Shown piece after piece: positions 55,756 to 64,000 of a stretch of 64,000 bases of DNA. Numbering within the stretch: the first letter of the stretch is position 1; each line of letters starts with the position of its first letter. The notes under the pieces were generated by a model that ran no database searches, was not told where the DNA came from, and saw nothing but the letters and a program-made list of their open reading frames with translations. Source of the stretch: Pseudomonadota bacterium (GTDB taxonomy: Bacteria; Cyanobacteriota; Vampirovibrionia; Obscuribacterales; Obscuribacteraceae); assembly GCA_021325555.1 (NCBI GenBank), contig JAJPGY010000016.1, forward strand, positions 186,001 to 250,000. The letters run 5' to 3'. Both the position numbers and the translations under genes were made by a program.

Positions 55756-56655
55756 ATGATGCGTCGCAAGACACTGGCTGCCGTGGCGGCAGGGCTTGTT
55801 GTTACGTCTCAGGTGGTCAGCACTGCGAGAGCGCAATCGATCAAGATGCGTGAAAACTCGGTGTGGACGGGCTCGGATGCGCCGGCGCCAGCCGGGTTCC
55901 AGCCGGAGACACAACCTCAGGCGCCAGGATGGGCACCATCACCAGCGCAACTGTATTCCCAGCGGAGACTGCAAGGCCCCCAGGGCTGGCTTAATGATAT
56001 GCAGCAAGCCCAATCCCAGGCCGACGCGCGTGGGTTCAATCCTCAACGCGCAGTGCAGGATCTCAGATCCAGACTTCAGTATGCTCAACAGGCGGGCGAC
56101 CTGGAAACTGTCGCAGATGCCAGCGAGACACTGGCTCGAGAAGTTCTATATCAAGGTTTCCGCCCTTATGCTCCGGATGTTGACCCCTGGCAGTGCTACG
56201 CGACTGCCGCGAACGCTCGCGCCACCCTTTTGAGGACAGCCAGGCTCAAAGGAGATCAGGCTGCCATACTGAATCAGGCCTCGAAACTTAATTCAACCCT
56301 GTCCGAGCTGCTGCGTAAGAATCCGGATGACGCACGATGGGTCTATCTGCAGGGCATGTCGTACTACGATATAAGCTCCGACAATAACAAGTATGCAAAG
56401 GCCGCCTTACTCAAATGCTTGCAAATGCCCGGCTGCACGCCGGAAATGAAAAGCACCGCTCAGGCAACCATCGCGGATATAAACAGGCAAGAGGAAGAAG
56501 AACGCAAGAAGGAAGACGAGCTTGCCGGCTGGATAAGGTCGGGAAAAATCCAGTTTCGCACACCTGACCTGGGCTCCTGGGGAGGCAAAAAGATCTACTC
56601 CATCGATCCGACGGGCAATGTGCAATTTTGGGATGGCAGCCGAGGTCACTTTTAA
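55756..56655 (+). CDS. Secreted helical-repeat (TPR-like) protein
   Basis: A 299-residue protein with a signal peptide (KTLAAVAAGLVVTSQVVSTA, cleavage plausible after ARAQ). After a Pro/Gln-rich stretch, residues 95-235 are helical with TPR-like pairs: LRSRLQYAQQAGDLETVADA, AANARATLLRTARLKGDQ and ARWVYLQGMSYYDISSDNNK, which continues into KYAKAALLKCL. The C-terminus has a charged coiled segment and then SIDPTGNVQFWDGSRGHF, a short end I do not recognise. It is convergent with the second giant gene (27 bases between stops). Confidence 0.6.
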   Translation: MMRRKTLAAVAAGLVVTSQVVSTARAQSIKMRENSVWTGSDAPAPAGFQPETQPQAPGWAPSPAQLYSQRRLQGPQGWLNDMQQAQSQADARGFNPQRAVQDLRSRLQYAQQAGDLETVADASETLAREVLYQGFRPYAPDVDPWQCYATAANARATLLRTARLKGDQAAILNQASKLNSTLSELLRKNPDDARWVYLQGMSYYDISSDNNKYAKAALLKCLQMPGCTPEMKSTAQATIADINRQEEEERKKEDELAGWIRSGKIQFRTPDLGSWGGKKIYSIDPTGNVQFWDGSRGHF

Positions 56656-56682
56656 CCACCTCTTACTGACACGACTCACCGA

Positions 56683-64000
<7,318 letters not shown>

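Overview
The window reads as chromosomal DNA of a non-photosynthetic cyanobacterial relative (Melainabacteria/Vampirovibrionia, possibly an Obscuribacter-like lineage). This assignment is inference from gene content and order. The ATP synthase cluster has the cyanobacterial order a-c-b'-b-delta-alpha-gamma with a duplicated b subunit, and beta and epsilon are not here. asd-dapA-rnj sit together as in cyanobacteria. SepF and a Vipp1/PspA-type protein are present. No photosynthesis gene is seen.

Layout. 1-383: tail of a protein cut by the window edge. 423-5707 (minus): ATP synthase atpB-E-F'-F-H-A-G. The cluster is separated from an AtpZ-like gene (7692-7976, minus) by an inverted FAD oxidoreductase (5764-7239) and the frameshifted remains of an M48 metallopeptidase (about 7258-7600). 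8143-11533: pspA/vipp1, tgt and an exported TPR protein. 11919-18570 (plus): smc, scpA, scpB, ispD and sepF, which link chromosome condensation, isoprenoid precursor synthesis and division. 18873-26572 (minus): M16 peptidase, dut, dapB, asd, dapA, RNase J and mnmH, covering lysine/peptidoglycan precursor synthesis, nucleotide hygiene, RNA decay and tRNA modification. 26.6-28.4 kb: a possible structured RNA, tRNA-Thr(CGT), and a small gene paired with a nucleotidyltransferase.

28.6-64.0 kb is an envelope/surface locus and the most unusual part. A single ORF of about 8,233 codons (minus strand) encodes a signal peptide, a huge beta-helix adhesin with 12 regularly placed cysteine-pair motifs, a collagen-like stretch, a methyltransferase-like domain, two kinase-like motifs, a transglutaminase-like domain, seven copies of a repeat centred on FPW, and a FecR-like C-terminal domain. 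Upstream are a Spy/CpxP-like periplasmic protein, a beta-barrel-like outer-membrane candidate and a secreted helical-repeat protein. A second giant, Gly/Ala-rich PGRS-like protein (over 2,430 residues, running off the window) ends in a related C-terminal domain. The shared C-terminus and the clustering suggest one exported surface system built around two giant proteins. That reading is a hypothesis from sequence only.
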